A stretch of DNA of 64,000 bases from Cutaneotrichosporon cavernicola (taxonomy: Eukaryota; Basidiomycota; Tremellomycetes; Trichosporonales; Trichosporonaceae), in assembly GCF_030864355.1 (NCBI RefSeq), contig NC_083397.1, positions 1,426,001 through 1,490,000 on the forward strand. Direction: 5' to 3'. Under the pieces are notes generated by a model, which saw only the letters and a list, made by a program, of their open reading frames with translations, was not told where the DNA came from and ran no database searches. Shown piece after piece: positions 1-14,974 of this stretch; the stretch's first letter is position 1, and the number at the start of each line of letters is the position of its first letter. The translations under genes and the position numbers were made by a program.

Positions 1-3000
1 CGCAGGCGGCGCGAGAGGCCCGATCTGTTCGAACCCGACGAGTCGCTCGCCTCGTCGCGCTCGCGGTAGTAGTCGTACCCAGTCCGGTCCTGGGGTGTAC
101 GCAGCTGCTCAATGTGGTCGGCGTCAGGCGAGCTGAGGTCGCCAGAGCTCGAAGGAGGTAACGGAAAGTTGACAGTGCTGTTGACAGGAAGGGAGAGGCT
201 GTCGCTCGAGTTTGTCAGGTTGTCAATGTTGACAGGAATCGAGTTGCGGCCGCCGCGCGCAGTCTTAGGGATGTCTTGGAGGATGGCGGAAGGATCAGCG
301 CTCAGGCTCGTGCTACGGGCTGTGAGCGACGTCAGAGTCGCTGAGAGGGCGCGCTCGCGCTGCGTCCCAGGGCTGACGCGACCAACGTTGCATGTCGAGT
401 GGCGAGTCGGCGAGACGGGCGACTCCTCGATATCGTCGAGCGACATGCCGTTGTTGGTCGTCGAGCTGATATCGAGGGCAAGACTGAGCGTAGAGCCGCC
501 AAACTTGTGCAGCATCGGCGTCGAGTACGAGCCGGGGAACGCCCAGTGAAGCGAAGGTGGATGGTCAACCGAGTCAGGTGGGCGCGGGAACACGGACCCC
601 AAGCCAGGGCGCTGCTTGCTCTGCGACTTGAACCTCCGCAGGCTCACGCGACTAAGGCGTCGGTCAGTCTTGGCATCGGTCATGTCGTCATCGTCGCTCG
701 TACGGATCGCGGTCGCACCAGGCGTCCACGATGTGCGACGTGGATCATTCAGGTTGGGCGATGCGTTGGACGACGCCGAACTGCCACGGCCAAAAGTGTC
801 CGCATTGTTGCTGGGCGACAGGTTAATCATGCTCTCAACCACGTGCTTGGATACGCGGTAGCTGCGCTTGTCTACGTTGGCAGAGAGCTTTGAAGACGCC
901 TTGGTGGCGAGCCCGAGGTTCTGGCCACCGCCACCCTCGTCACGGGTGGAGAGGCTCCATAACCGCGAGCGGCGACGTGGCGGCTGGGAAAAACCCCCCT
1001 TGTGGCCAAAGGACCGGGGTGGGGGAAGGAGTGACGCGCGAGTGGGAGTAGTGGGAAGAGGTTGCTCTGAAAGGCAGCTTCGTGGTGACTCGGGAGAGGG
1101 GGACGCCGTCATGGCTTGAACGGAAGTGATGCCCTTGCTGCTAGACGCAGAGTTGTTCTTGCGGCCACTACGGCTGAGGACGTTCTTGATGCGGCCGAGG
1201 AATGACGCGTTCGCCTTTGCGGACTCGTTTGTCGACTCGTTGAAGGAAAGCGTACGCTGCGTTGCTTGAGGTGGAGAGCCCTCGACAGTGTAGAGGTGGG
1301 GCGCCTTCGAAACCACAGGGGCGGGGCGGGTCGCCTGCTGGGTCTGAAGGGGCTGGGGGTCGTCGTCGTCACCAAAGGTCGCGGTCCGCTTGAGTGGGGG
1401 TCGTAACAGGTCGTCCTCCTCTTCCTCTTCTTCGACTTCGACGAGTGTGGTTGGTGACATGATAGGGGGCCGCCAAGTTGGCATGTTGGTACCTTTCAGG
1501 GAACCATTCTCAACGACAGGGCGAGGTGGCGGAATGCCTGGTGAGATTGGTACGCCACTACCAGCGAGGTGACTCTCCGATCGAGCATATGACATCCTGA
1601 GCAAAGGGTGCTCAAGACTAGGTGAAGGGAAGAATGATGGTTGGGAAGTTGAAGCGGATGGGAGGACGGGTTGCGAACTGGCTGCTGCCCTATCCTTTTG
1701 TTGAGACAACTCTAATGGGTGTGGACGGGCCTTGTTACGAACAAGTCCTCCCATACTGTGTCGTGCAAATGATTTTGTCTTTGACGTTGTCAACGTGTCC
1801 GCCGTAGTTGGGCCTGGACCTGGCCCACCGAGGCCCGAGCTCGGGGCGGTGGCTGTGGTTGAAGACCAAGCGTGAACCGCACCACTACTTGGGCTCCCCT
1901 TGCGCTTGTCGTGTCGGCCAAGGTCAACCATGGAGCCAAAGTGAAGTCTGCTGCGATTGACCCAGCTTGGCCTGCTTTGCTTTGCTGCTGGTGCTGGTGC
2001 TGGGCTAACATTGGTGCGTGTTTCAGACGGAGATGCCGGAGCATTTAGGGCATGAGTTGTTGCTGGTGACCCTTCTCGGTGCGAAGCAATGTTCTTCTGT
2101 GACATGAAAAGGTTTCGCCGAGAACGCCACCATTTAGCATTAGGGTCGGTGGCTGGGGCTGAAGCTGTTGCCGACTCATGTGCCACCGCAGGGGTCGTCG
2201 GGGATAGAGGCACATTCCACAGTGCGAGCGGGTCGTCTTCTGCTTGGCATGGCTGCTCAAACTTGTTACGCCGGAACCACCGCTTTTTCCGTGATGGGGT
2301 GGCTCCACTCGCCCAGCCATCACCAAGGGCAACGACGCCACGCATTGAGCGCAAGGTCGCATCGACGGGGGCGCGGTACCCAGACTGGTACGAGTCCATT
2401 TCGTGTTGGTCGCCGTCGTGGTCCTCCTCCATGTCCGAGTCGATCTCGTCGGCAATGTCACGCACGACAGGCCAGTCTGGCCTGCCAGTGTCTCCGACAA
2501 ACGTTGGGAGGCCGAGGCCGACAGAGTGTGGACCGCCGCCGACAATGACAGAGGGTGGTGGCGCCTTGTCCATATATGGTTGAACGGGTGGTGGTCGCTC
2601 TGCATTGACAACGGCAAGGGAGGCTGTGGAGGACGACGGCGAGTCACGGTCCGAGTCGTCTGCGGGAAGGGCATCCATGGATACCCTGCTGCGGGACGCG
2701 GCTCCCCCCATGGCAATGACGCGGATGGATGTGGAACGGGCGTAGTCGAGAGTGGAAGGGGGTGGGGGGGCGAGGAGGGTTTGGTCGGCGCGTCCGAACG
2801 AGGTAGGTCGGAGGTTGTCTGCGTTTGGTGGTCGGAGGCAAGTGCTACTGGACGAGGGGGCGTTGTCGTCGTCGTGTCCAGACCAGATGGGCTGGTGGTT
2901 GTCGCTCATCCCTAAAGAGGCGTCAGCGTGTCGTCTCTTACAATGGACATGGTATGATCATTGCCGGAAATTGTACCAACAGACGTGGCACAGAGATGTG

Positions 3001-3206
3001 AGGGGGGCTCTCAGTGACAGCGGTACGACAGGTAGGTAGGGCAAGGAAGGCATGGACGGGAAGGGCACAAGAGGTAAGAGGAAGATATACTTACAGGAAC
3101 CACCTCTTGAATGCCGGGATGATGTACCGCTGTTGGTCATCATTGATGGTACAGTATGTGTGCTGCTTGGCTCCGAGATGACTGTTAGTGACATGTTCTT
3201 GATCAT
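1..3206 (-). CDS. Large Ser/Pro-rich protein, 3' end outside window (unknown function)
   Basis: One reading frame stays open on the minus strand from an ATG at 2909 to the window edge (969 codons). An upstream exon, 3206-3095, joins it in frame through an intron at 3094-2912 with GTAAGT donor, CTGAC branch and TTTAG acceptor. That gives start codons at 3206 or 3194. If the intron lies in the 5' UTR, translation starts at 2909 (MSDNHQP). About 1,007 residues are visible. The protein is rich in Ser, Pro, Thr, Asp and Arg and looks disordered, with an acidic run (EVEEEEEEDD) encoded near 1420 and many basic/Ser patches such as RRNKF and GRKNNSASSS that resemble phosphorylation targets. I see no catalytic domain; any domain is probably in the missing C-terminal part. 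Signalling or polarity scaffolds often look like this, but that is only a guess. Sure about coding, unsure of start and identity. Confidence 0.7.
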
Positions 3207-3557
3207 TGACGTTCAAGTAGAATGATAAAGTTGAGTGTTGAATTGTAACGATGGCCGTGCACCATATGGCGCGGATCGGCGGATCGGCGGATGGTGGGGG
3301 GAGGATTCGTGGGTGACCGACGTGATGTCTGGCTGTTTGTCACTTTGGGATAGATTGTTCGCCGTTTGCGGTTTGCGGTTTACGCGTCGTTCAACCCAAG
3401 ACACCAATAGTCAAGCAGGCGTTGAAGAGAGACGGCTACTTCAAGTAGAAAAGTGAGTTGGTGAGGAATCGCAAAGAGTCGATGAGCGAGTTGGAAGAAA
3501 GAATGGAACAAGTGAGGATCCAAGACGGTCCAAGATGGGATTTGGTCGGGAGTGCGG

Positions 3558-3662
3558 GGATGAGCGGGTGAGGAAGGAGAGAGGGGGCGGCGCGAGAGGT
3601 TGAGGAGTAGGAGGAGTAGGAGGAGGAGGAGAGTAGGAGAGTAGGAAGGGAGGAAGGAAGGG
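3558..3662. repeat. Purine-rich low-complexity tract
   Basis: An approximately 105-bp G/A-rich stretch built from GGAGGAGTA, GGAGGA and GAGTAGGA units. It lies about 350-450 bp upstream of the minus-strand gene starting at 3206, so the sense strand of that gene carries a polypyrimidine tract here. Confidence 0.6.
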
Positions 3663-4154
3663 GACCGGTGTGTGCTTTGATGTGGAGTCCAAGTGCGAAG
3701 CAACTGTCAGTGAAGTGGTCTAGTTGGAAAGAGTGTTACTGGGTTAGCGACCGATGCGATCGCCACAGCCACAGGTAGTAGCAAAGGGAAGGAGGGGAGG
3801 AGGGGAGGAGGGGCGGTGGGGAGGGGAGGGAAGGGAGTGGATTCAACGGTGGCTGCAATGGCTCCTTCCCTTCCGACAGGGGTGGAGAGGGGGGATAAGA
3901 AGGGGGACCACACAGGATAAGGGATGATGAGGGCATGAGGGTAACAGGGAAAACACTCTGCTCTCAGGATAATCAATCATTCAGGAACAGACCCCCAGGG
4001 TCTGATGATGGGAACGTTGGTTTGCAGGGAAGCGGGGTGGTCATTCAGGGGGTTAGGGTTGTTTAGGGTCTAGTTCAAACTCTGGTTGGCAGTGTTCAAC
4101 CTAATGATCGAAAAAGCTGGGTAACGTTCCGAGTCGTGGCGTTTGGCCTTTCAA

Positions 4155-4205
4155 CCCTCTCTGCCCTCTGCCCTCTGCTCTCTGCTCTCTGCTCTCTTCT
4201 CTCTT
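4155..4205. repeat. Degenerate (CTCTGC) pyrimidine repeat
   Basis: Imperfect tandem CTCTGCC/CTCTGCT units followed by CTCTTC units in the gene-free stretch. A simple repeat without other visible function. Confidence 0.6.
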
Positions 4206-6574
4206 CACTCTACTGTACAGTTGGCAAGCCACAAGCCACTCAGCAACCCGCTTCCGCATCCCCGTCCCCGTCCCCCCGTCCCTCCCCCGTCCCCCCGAAT
4301 CCTCGGGCCACTCAATTGTAACGGGATGCATATATACCCCAACGCACACATTGTTCATCTAACATCTAATACATGCTACAGTGTGGCGCCCACCAAGAAA
4401 GCCACATGTCATGTACTAATGTCTCGGGTCTCACCGCCTCTGACGTCGTTGTTGTTCCCCGTGTGTCGCGACTTTTTGAACGGGGACGCGGATCGGCTTG
4501 CCTTGCGCGGATCAGAGACAAAACTGCGGTGCGACGTTGAAAGTGGACTGGTGGACTGGTGGATGGACAACGTGCGTGCCGAATAAGGACGCGCAGCCTG
4601 AAGCGAGCAAGCTACAAACTGTCAACTACGAGAGAGAGCTAAAAGCCCAAAGGTTAGAAGGCGACAGGCCACAGGCCACAGGCCAGAGACCAGAGGATAC
4701 AGTTGGGAACATCCCGCTAGTGCATACCGCAGCATCCCGCTAATACGTGCCAACGCCTCTGTTCAAACCAACGTCAAAACTTGACTGTGTTCAAGTGATC
4801 AAAATACCCGTCCAATCCATCCATCCAGTGCAACGCCGTGCCGTGGCGCACCTCTCTACATCGTTCCTGCGTCTTGCTCACGCACCAAACATGCATAGAG
4901 TTGGAACCTTGCCATTATAGTAAATACACTAGAGCTAACATGCAATGGAATGCAGCCGGTTCGACGCGTCCATCATGGCACCCGCCCTGGAAACCCTACA
5001 TACCCCGCTGTACGGCACCGTCCCGCGCGGCAGGGCCATGTCGTGCAAGGTGAGAGCAAGAGCAAGAGCAAGAGCAAGAGCAGGGAGTGCCGCGGATGCG
5101 GATGTTAGCCGACACTGCACCTACGCCTCACCTAGACCTGTCGAGTTCTAGAACCCTTTCTAGCCGCTCAATTACGCTTTGACCATGCATTGGGAAGGGA
5201 TCAAAGGGCAGAGAGTCGAGTTGTCGTCGTAGTAGTAGTAGCATTCGTTGGGTTTTGTACAAACTCGCTCTGTTCCTGTTCCTCGCACTACTGTAGGATT
5301 CGATTAGCAGGAACCGTAGCGTCGACGCCTGGCGTCGACGTCATTGTCAGTGTCCCCAGTAGCACTGTCTTCTGGGCCTGGCCCGCCATGCACGCAGTTC
5401 CAACCTTGTCATGTTTGCCGATTCCGGCGGCCTCGCTCCCCATCTCCTTACCACTAGGCAACCATCCGAGTGTCCGAGTGTCCGAGTGCCTAGAGCCTAA
5501 ACACATAATCCATCGGCGCAGATCTCGGCCTGTATTGTTCAGGAGCATCAGAGCTGCAGATGGTTAGTGTAGTCGCACACATTGGTGGGGAGGGATGGTG
5601 AAAGGGCCTGGCCTGAGATTGGACAACTAGTACAACACAACTCTAACGCTACAGTACACTGCATTGCACTCGGCGACGCAGCCATTGTCTCTCGGATGCA
5701 CTCGAGTTCACCAGCTCACCAGTTGACCGTTCCCACCGATCACAATCACAATCCCAACTAATCACTTTGTAGACCATGTTCACCAGCGTTCCCTACTTGA
5801 AATCAATGGGAAGAGCAAACGTCTTCTCGCATGTCACCAGGGTTCCTTCCTGCCCTTTTTCAACAACCTGCGCACCTGGATGGCTTGACCTCGCATATCT
5901 AGGATCTTGTCAAAAGACCGAGATCCCCTCTTGACCCCCCTAAGAATGCACAAATCTGCATCCCCACACCACACAGCCCCAGACCTCTTGGTGCCCTGAG
6001 ATTATCACACTGTAACGCTCCACAGAACCCCGGAATGCCTGCAAGACTTTCTGGGCATTGCCTCCGATTCCAGACTCCGGACTAGCAGCGCCTTGGCCCG
6101 TTAGCCACCGGGCGGGTTCTAGTATTAGTAGTTTTGGGTCTACAGCATCCATTCCCCATGCAGGCTGTGCCGCAGTCTCGTGGGATGAAACGCTGCCACT
6201 GGCCACAATGAGTAATACTTGAACTTGATCAAGACGCGGTCATTTCATGACCCCCTCACGCTCCCTTGACTAACACCAAGCCCACCAAACGTTTTGATCA
6301 CTTTTGACGCGCCGACCCATTGTCCCATGGTCATGTCATGTCGAGGCTCGTCATGACCATGTGTGCGATAACCCCTACAAAGCGCCACATTAGATCGGTC
6401 CAGATGTTCGGTTCATCACGCCCCCTCTCTTCCCTACCCATTCACCCTGCTTCCACTTGTGCATACCTCCGACACACCGACCCACACTTACCCACACTGA
6501 CACGCGGCATGGCAATCTTCCAGGCTACCCCAGACACTTACTCCACACTGACCAATACATGCGATCGACCCACT

Positions 6575-10697
<4,123 letters not shown>

Positions 10698-10999
10698 GTT
10701 GATGAGGGAAGGGGGAGAAGGAGGTGTCTTTGGTGCTAAGAGTTTAGCATGTGAGCAGTAATGTTTTGAGTGATGCGATGTTGCGATGTTGCGATGTTGC
10801 GATGTTGCCGAACCAAGTCAAACGCGACGCGTTGGGTGGCAATTATCAGGTGCCAGATCGGTTGGTTGACAGGACTCGGAACCAAACATCCGCTCAGGTC
10901 CGCACAGAGCCACTCATCGGCGGCGTTATCGGGTGTGGCGCCGGCACACCCGTTCAAGGCTGTCACCATGACCATACCACTGCAAACATCAACAGCACC
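10698..10999. promoter_or_regulatory. Divergent promoter region SGS1/NDUFAF7-like
   Basis: A 302-bp spacer between two divergent starts, presumed to hold both promoters. It carries four tandem copies of GCGATGTT within 10775-10810. No recognised binding site stands out. Confidence 0.5.
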
Positions 11000-12685
11000 A
11001 TGAACCTCGCGCGCCGGGCATTGCGCACACCACGCCCTCTTCTAGTTGGGCGGAGAGCGTATGCGTCTCCAGCGCCTAGGAAACCAACACCGCCAGTGCC
11101 AAAGGCTGCACCTCCCAACAAGGATAAGAAAGAGGCGCCCGTGTACAACTTCAACACGTCGCTTACGTTCGATGCCGTCGCTGATCCTGAGGTATTACAA
11201 TGCTTGAATGGGGCTGATCCAAGGTGGCCAAGTATCGGAGGGTGACGGCGACGGAGCTGGCCAATTTCCGCGAGCCGCCGACCAAGGTGCGGATGCTTGT
11301 GCGCGACTTTATCGACGACAGCTTGTACAATGTGAGTTACGCTGGCGTGTTGGTTTAGCTGCGCGCACTTTTCCACCATGGCCCGGCATCGACTCATACG
11401 TGGCGCTCCGCCAGCCGCTCACTAACCCCAGCCACACTACGGCTACTTTAGCAAGAACGTGTCCATTTTCACACCTCCCGATGGGAAGGGGTACGATTTC
11501 CGCTCATTCCGAGACCAGAACGAGTTCCAGGAACGCGTTGCCGAACGCTACGAGAGCGAGTATGGCGCCGAATCTGGGCTCGGACGACAGGTGTGGCACA
11601 CCCCCACCGAGCTCTTCAAGCCGCACTATGCGCGTGCCCTCACGGCCGCAATGGTCAACGCATACAAGCTCAACCACTACCCCCACGATTTTGTCATCTA
11701 CGAAGTCGGTGCGGGAAACGGGACGTTTATGATCGACGCACTCACATTCTTAAAGGAGGAGTACCCCGATATCTTTGCGCGGACAAAGTATCGTATCGTG
11801 GAGATTTCGGGGGCGCTCGCCAAGATCCAGCGGTCGCGGGCGGTGGCGGCCGGGTTCGATAACGTCGAAGTCATCAATCAGGACGTGTTCAAGTGGCAAG
11901 GAGGGAGCACTGAGCCTTGCTATGTTGTTGCGTGCGAGGTGTTTGACAACTTTTCACACGACATGATTCGGTACGATATGGGCACGCTCGAACCCATGCA
12001 GGCTAGCGTGGCCATTGACTCGCGCGGCGACTTTAGCGTCTACTACGAGCCTCTGCACGATCCACTCCTCAGGCGCGTCCTCGCATACCGCCGCCTCCTG
12101 CCGCCCAGTCCCTCAACCCAGCCGCCGCTCAGCAAGCCCCTCCTCGCCTCGTCAACATTGCGCAAGGTCTACTCGCAGATCCCGTTCGCTCCCAACCTCT
12201 CCCCGCCAGAGTTTGTTCCGACCAAGGCGGTCGCTTTCCTCGAGCGCCTGCGCGACCAGCTTCCCAACCACCGCCTTCTCGTCGCCGACTTTGACACGCT
12301 TCCAGACGCCGTCGCTGGCCGTAATGGGCCCGTAGTACAGACGCGCTACGGAGGTACGATGGTGCCGTGCGAGACGTTCCTCGTCAAGCAGGGATACTTT
12401 GACATTTTCTTCCCGACCGACTTTGAACTGCTACGTGACACGTACTCGCTCATCATGAACTCTCCGTCGCGCCGCGCAACCGACGGCAGCGGCAAGGGGC
12501 GCGGCAAGCTGTCAAACGACTTCTTCACGGGCGTCCGCGGGTTCCGGCGCCGCGCAATCAACGTGTACTCGCAGGGCGAGTTTGTGATGAAGTACGGGGG
12601 ACGCGAGGCGATCAAGGCCACGACGACGCGTGACGGCATGAGCGTCATGCTCAGCATGTACCACAACACCAAGGTCCTCTTTTAG
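11000..12685 (+). CDS. NDUFAF7/MidA-family mitochondrial protein arginine methyltransferase
   Basis: SAM-dependent methyltransferase of the DUF185 (MidA/NDUFAF7) family. In animals NDUFAF7 dimethylates an arginine of the complex I subunit NDUFS2 during assembly; the same role here is inferred. Three exons: 11000-11191, 11224-11331, 11432-12685; about 517 aa. The N-terminus (MNLARRALRTPRPLLVGRR) is Arg-rich without acidic residues, as in a mitochondrial presequence. Family marks are HYGYFSKNVSIFTPPDGKGY, the nucleotide-binding stretch YEVGAGNGTFMIDAL, and EISGALAKIQ. Intron 1 is only 32 nt with a CTGAT branch and AAG acceptor, and the flanking codons join in frame (DPE/VAKYRR). The fungal family is somewhat longer and more diverged than human NDUFAF7, so paralogous function is possible. 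Confidence 0.85.
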
Positions 12686-12883
12686 GAGCAGCACAGCATA
12701 GACATAGCATAGATAACAATGCATGGACCCAAAACATTCACATATATCGTTATAGTGGTATCAAACGTGACTGGAATCGGCACGGAGGTTCACAGGTGGC
12801 CGCCAACGCGTGAGGGTTGGTAGGGGAATAGTTACAATCAAAGATACGAGTCGCGGGCTTTGTACAACTAGATGCGCGGGCGA

Positions 12884-14027
12884 TCAGACGCGTCCGCCGC
12901 GCCGACGAACGCCGAGGACAACGCCTTGACGCGCCGTGGTATGTGACTGCTCGTACGGAAGGTACTCGCCGTCGTCGATCTCGATCACGTCGACGATCGG
13001 CACGAAGCGGCGCTCGTAGCTACCCGACGCGCGACGGGAAACTGTATCCTCGAAGCTGGCCGAGACAGGTCGCGAGCGCTGCTGACTCGCGAATGTCGAA
13101 GACTGGGGCGGGAGCGAATGGCGGCGAGTGGGTGGCGAGTCATCCTCGTTCGACAATGTACCGGCCCGGCGCTTGGATTTGGAGCGTCCACCCTTGCGGC
13201 GACGCGAACGGGGCCGGAGGACGAGGTTCAGGACGATGCGGCCCGCCCAACCGAACGCGACGCCAAGGAACGCTCCCACGCCGACGACGCCTCCGACAAA
13301 CACATAGACGGGGTAGAGGGCGGAGAGGAAGTCTCTGACGACGATGAGCGGGGCGAGCACAAATGTGCGCGCGAGCAGACGGAAGGTCGAGGTGATGGGG
13401 TAAATGATTGTGGCGATTATGTTGGTTAAAAGGTTGAGGGCGTTGAGGAGGAAGGGAAGGGGGATGGCAATGAGGGTGATGGCGATGTAGACCGGGTAGA
13501 TGAGAGACGCGAGGACCCAGCGCCACGTCGAGGGCGCTTCGGCCGGAGGAAGGGGTGAGGGCAGCTGCTGCAGCGCGTATGGCAGCTGGTACTGGGGCGC
13601 AGGGGGGTTATTGCGCTCGTAAGACGGCTGGGCGGTGAACAGCGGCGAGCCGCTGGGAAGGTGTTCGAGGATCTCGGTGTCGTCGGCGCGCGTGAGGATC
13701 TGCCAAACGACGTAGAAGAAGACGACGTAGACTGGGGTGAGCGAGCGGAGCAGGGTGAGGGAAGGGCTTGGAGCACGGGTTTGTGGGGTTGTGGAGGAAG
13801 GTTGGGGGAAGGGAGGAGAGGGAAGGTAGTGTGGAGTGCCAAGTCAACTCACGAACGACAGCAACAGGACTCATCGGCTCATCCTTCCGAACGGGCTGCA
13901 CGACCTCAACTTGCTCTTCCTCCTCCTCCTCCTCCTCCCAATCGCTCAAATACGCTTCTGGCCCATCACTCATAAAGCTATGTGGGCGCCTCGAACTGGT
14001 GGTGGATCGGCGGCGTCGGTCGCGCAT
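12884..14027 (-). CDS. Uncharacterised multi-pass membrane protein
   Basis: A short acidic N-terminal region with a run of eight Glu (encoded around 13910-13935) is followed by hydrophobic segments. These are VYVVFFYVVWQIL (around 13715), a pair near 13510-13400 (LASLIYPVYIAITLIAIPLPF, and LLTNIIATIIYPI) and LYPVYVFVGGVVGVGAFLGV near 13300. The C-terminal third is basic and Ser-rich (RPRSRRRKGGRSKSKRR), then ends RRRGGRV. I predict four membrane helices with a cytosolic tail. The acceptor after the acidic exon (donor at 13853) is uncertain: the AG next to TCTACGTCG, near 13735, keeps the frame. The start could be 14027 (MRDRRRR) or 13973 (MSDGPEA). I do not recognise the family. Confidence 0.6.
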
Positions 14028-14974
14028 AAAGTGGGGCCTTCCGGGTGTGAATGATGCCACTGTTGTAAGAGATTGGGTCAAGAGAATGCTTACTACTTTG
14101 TGGCTGTGGTTTGAAAGAGTAAAGTGAGTGAAGTGAAATGGGAATCGAAAGGGACGGTGAGGAAAGGGTCAAACGCGTCGTGCCAAGATAGGAATCGTGG
14201 ATTCAATGAAATGCACGGACGAATGTCGCAGTCGTCGTGTGATTGTAGAGCGTAATTGTTGTGAATGAGTCGATGGTTGAGAAATGCAAAGGGTCAAGGA
14301 TACGAGGTATGCACTTATTTTATTGAGCAAGAGGTCAAGAGGGGAGCAGCTGGAGCAGCTGGAGCAGACTGAACCGACCTATTGACCAAACAAACGTCAG
14401 TTGGTTTGTACGTCAGTTGGTCAAGTTGGGTAAACTCTTTACCCTTTGCCGGTATCTACTTTTGGCCCCGCATTTGATTCTCAACTAACCGCGCCATGTA
14501 TCACTCAAGCATCATTTTGCGTCAGCTGCAATTGATTCACTCGAACAGCTGCTCTGCATAGTTTCGCTAGGATGCGGCACATAGACTCATTAACACATGT
14601 GTTGTCATGTGCCCCGAAAAAAAACGTGAGACGCTATGCTGATGCTTGGAATGCACATCTGGCAATCGAGCCTCCACCCGAGGCGGGACAACGGCCTCTA
14701 GCATCACATGCACACCACAGACATTAGATATGAGATCTGTTTGGCGCGGAATAGTTAGGTTAGGCAATGCGATAGACAGACAAACGTAGCTATCTTCGCC
14801 GTTAGACTGTGCCAAGAATTTTGCCATTCAACTTGTTCATCACTTCCATCTTCTGCTCTCCTGTTTCTTGGAAACGCTGCATGCTTACTCCAAGTCGTTG
14901 CGATTGAAAGTCAATTTGCCAACAATCCCGTCGCAACTATCTGCTCCCGCTGGACTGAGTACGAGTATTTGAGC
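14028..14974. other. Intergenic region between membrane-protein gene start and OTC gene end
   Basis: About 950 bp without a supported gene. It holds the 5' flank of the membrane-protein gene, including a possible 5'-UTR intron (donor near 14094, acceptor near 14060), and the 3' flank of the OTC gene. Around 14383-14425 the motif ACGTCAGTTGGT occurs twice, flanked by TTGACCAA and TTGGTCAA, which could form a hairpin. Confidence 0.4.

Larger units (their letters stand above)
3207..6574. other. Gene-free stretch upstream of the Ser/Pro-rich gene
   Basis: I see no convincing coding exon, tRNA or transposon in these 3.4 kb. The sequence is low-complexity in places: a purine-rich tract at about 3558-3662, a second one at 3779-3840, a CT repeat at 4155-4205, and short repeats such as CACAGGCCA near 4670 and AGAGCAAGAGCA near 5055. 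The scattered open frames lack codon bias and consistent splice sites. It probably holds the promoter and a long 5' leader of the minus-strand gene that starts at 3206, plus the 3' flank of the RecQ helicase gene. Confidence 0.5.

Noticed and set aside
3090..3240. Alternative reading KQHTYCTINDDQQRYIIPAF in the leader of the Ser/Pro-rich gene
   Set aside because: It looks protein-like but has no plausible start. Its phase does not join the downstream exon through the clear GTAAGT...TTTAG intron, whereas the MIKNMSLTV frame does.
5190..5567. 125-codon hydrophobic plus-strand frame in the gene-free region
   Set aside because: No family resemblance, includes a simple GTAGTA repeat giving poly-Val, and lacks neighbouring exons.
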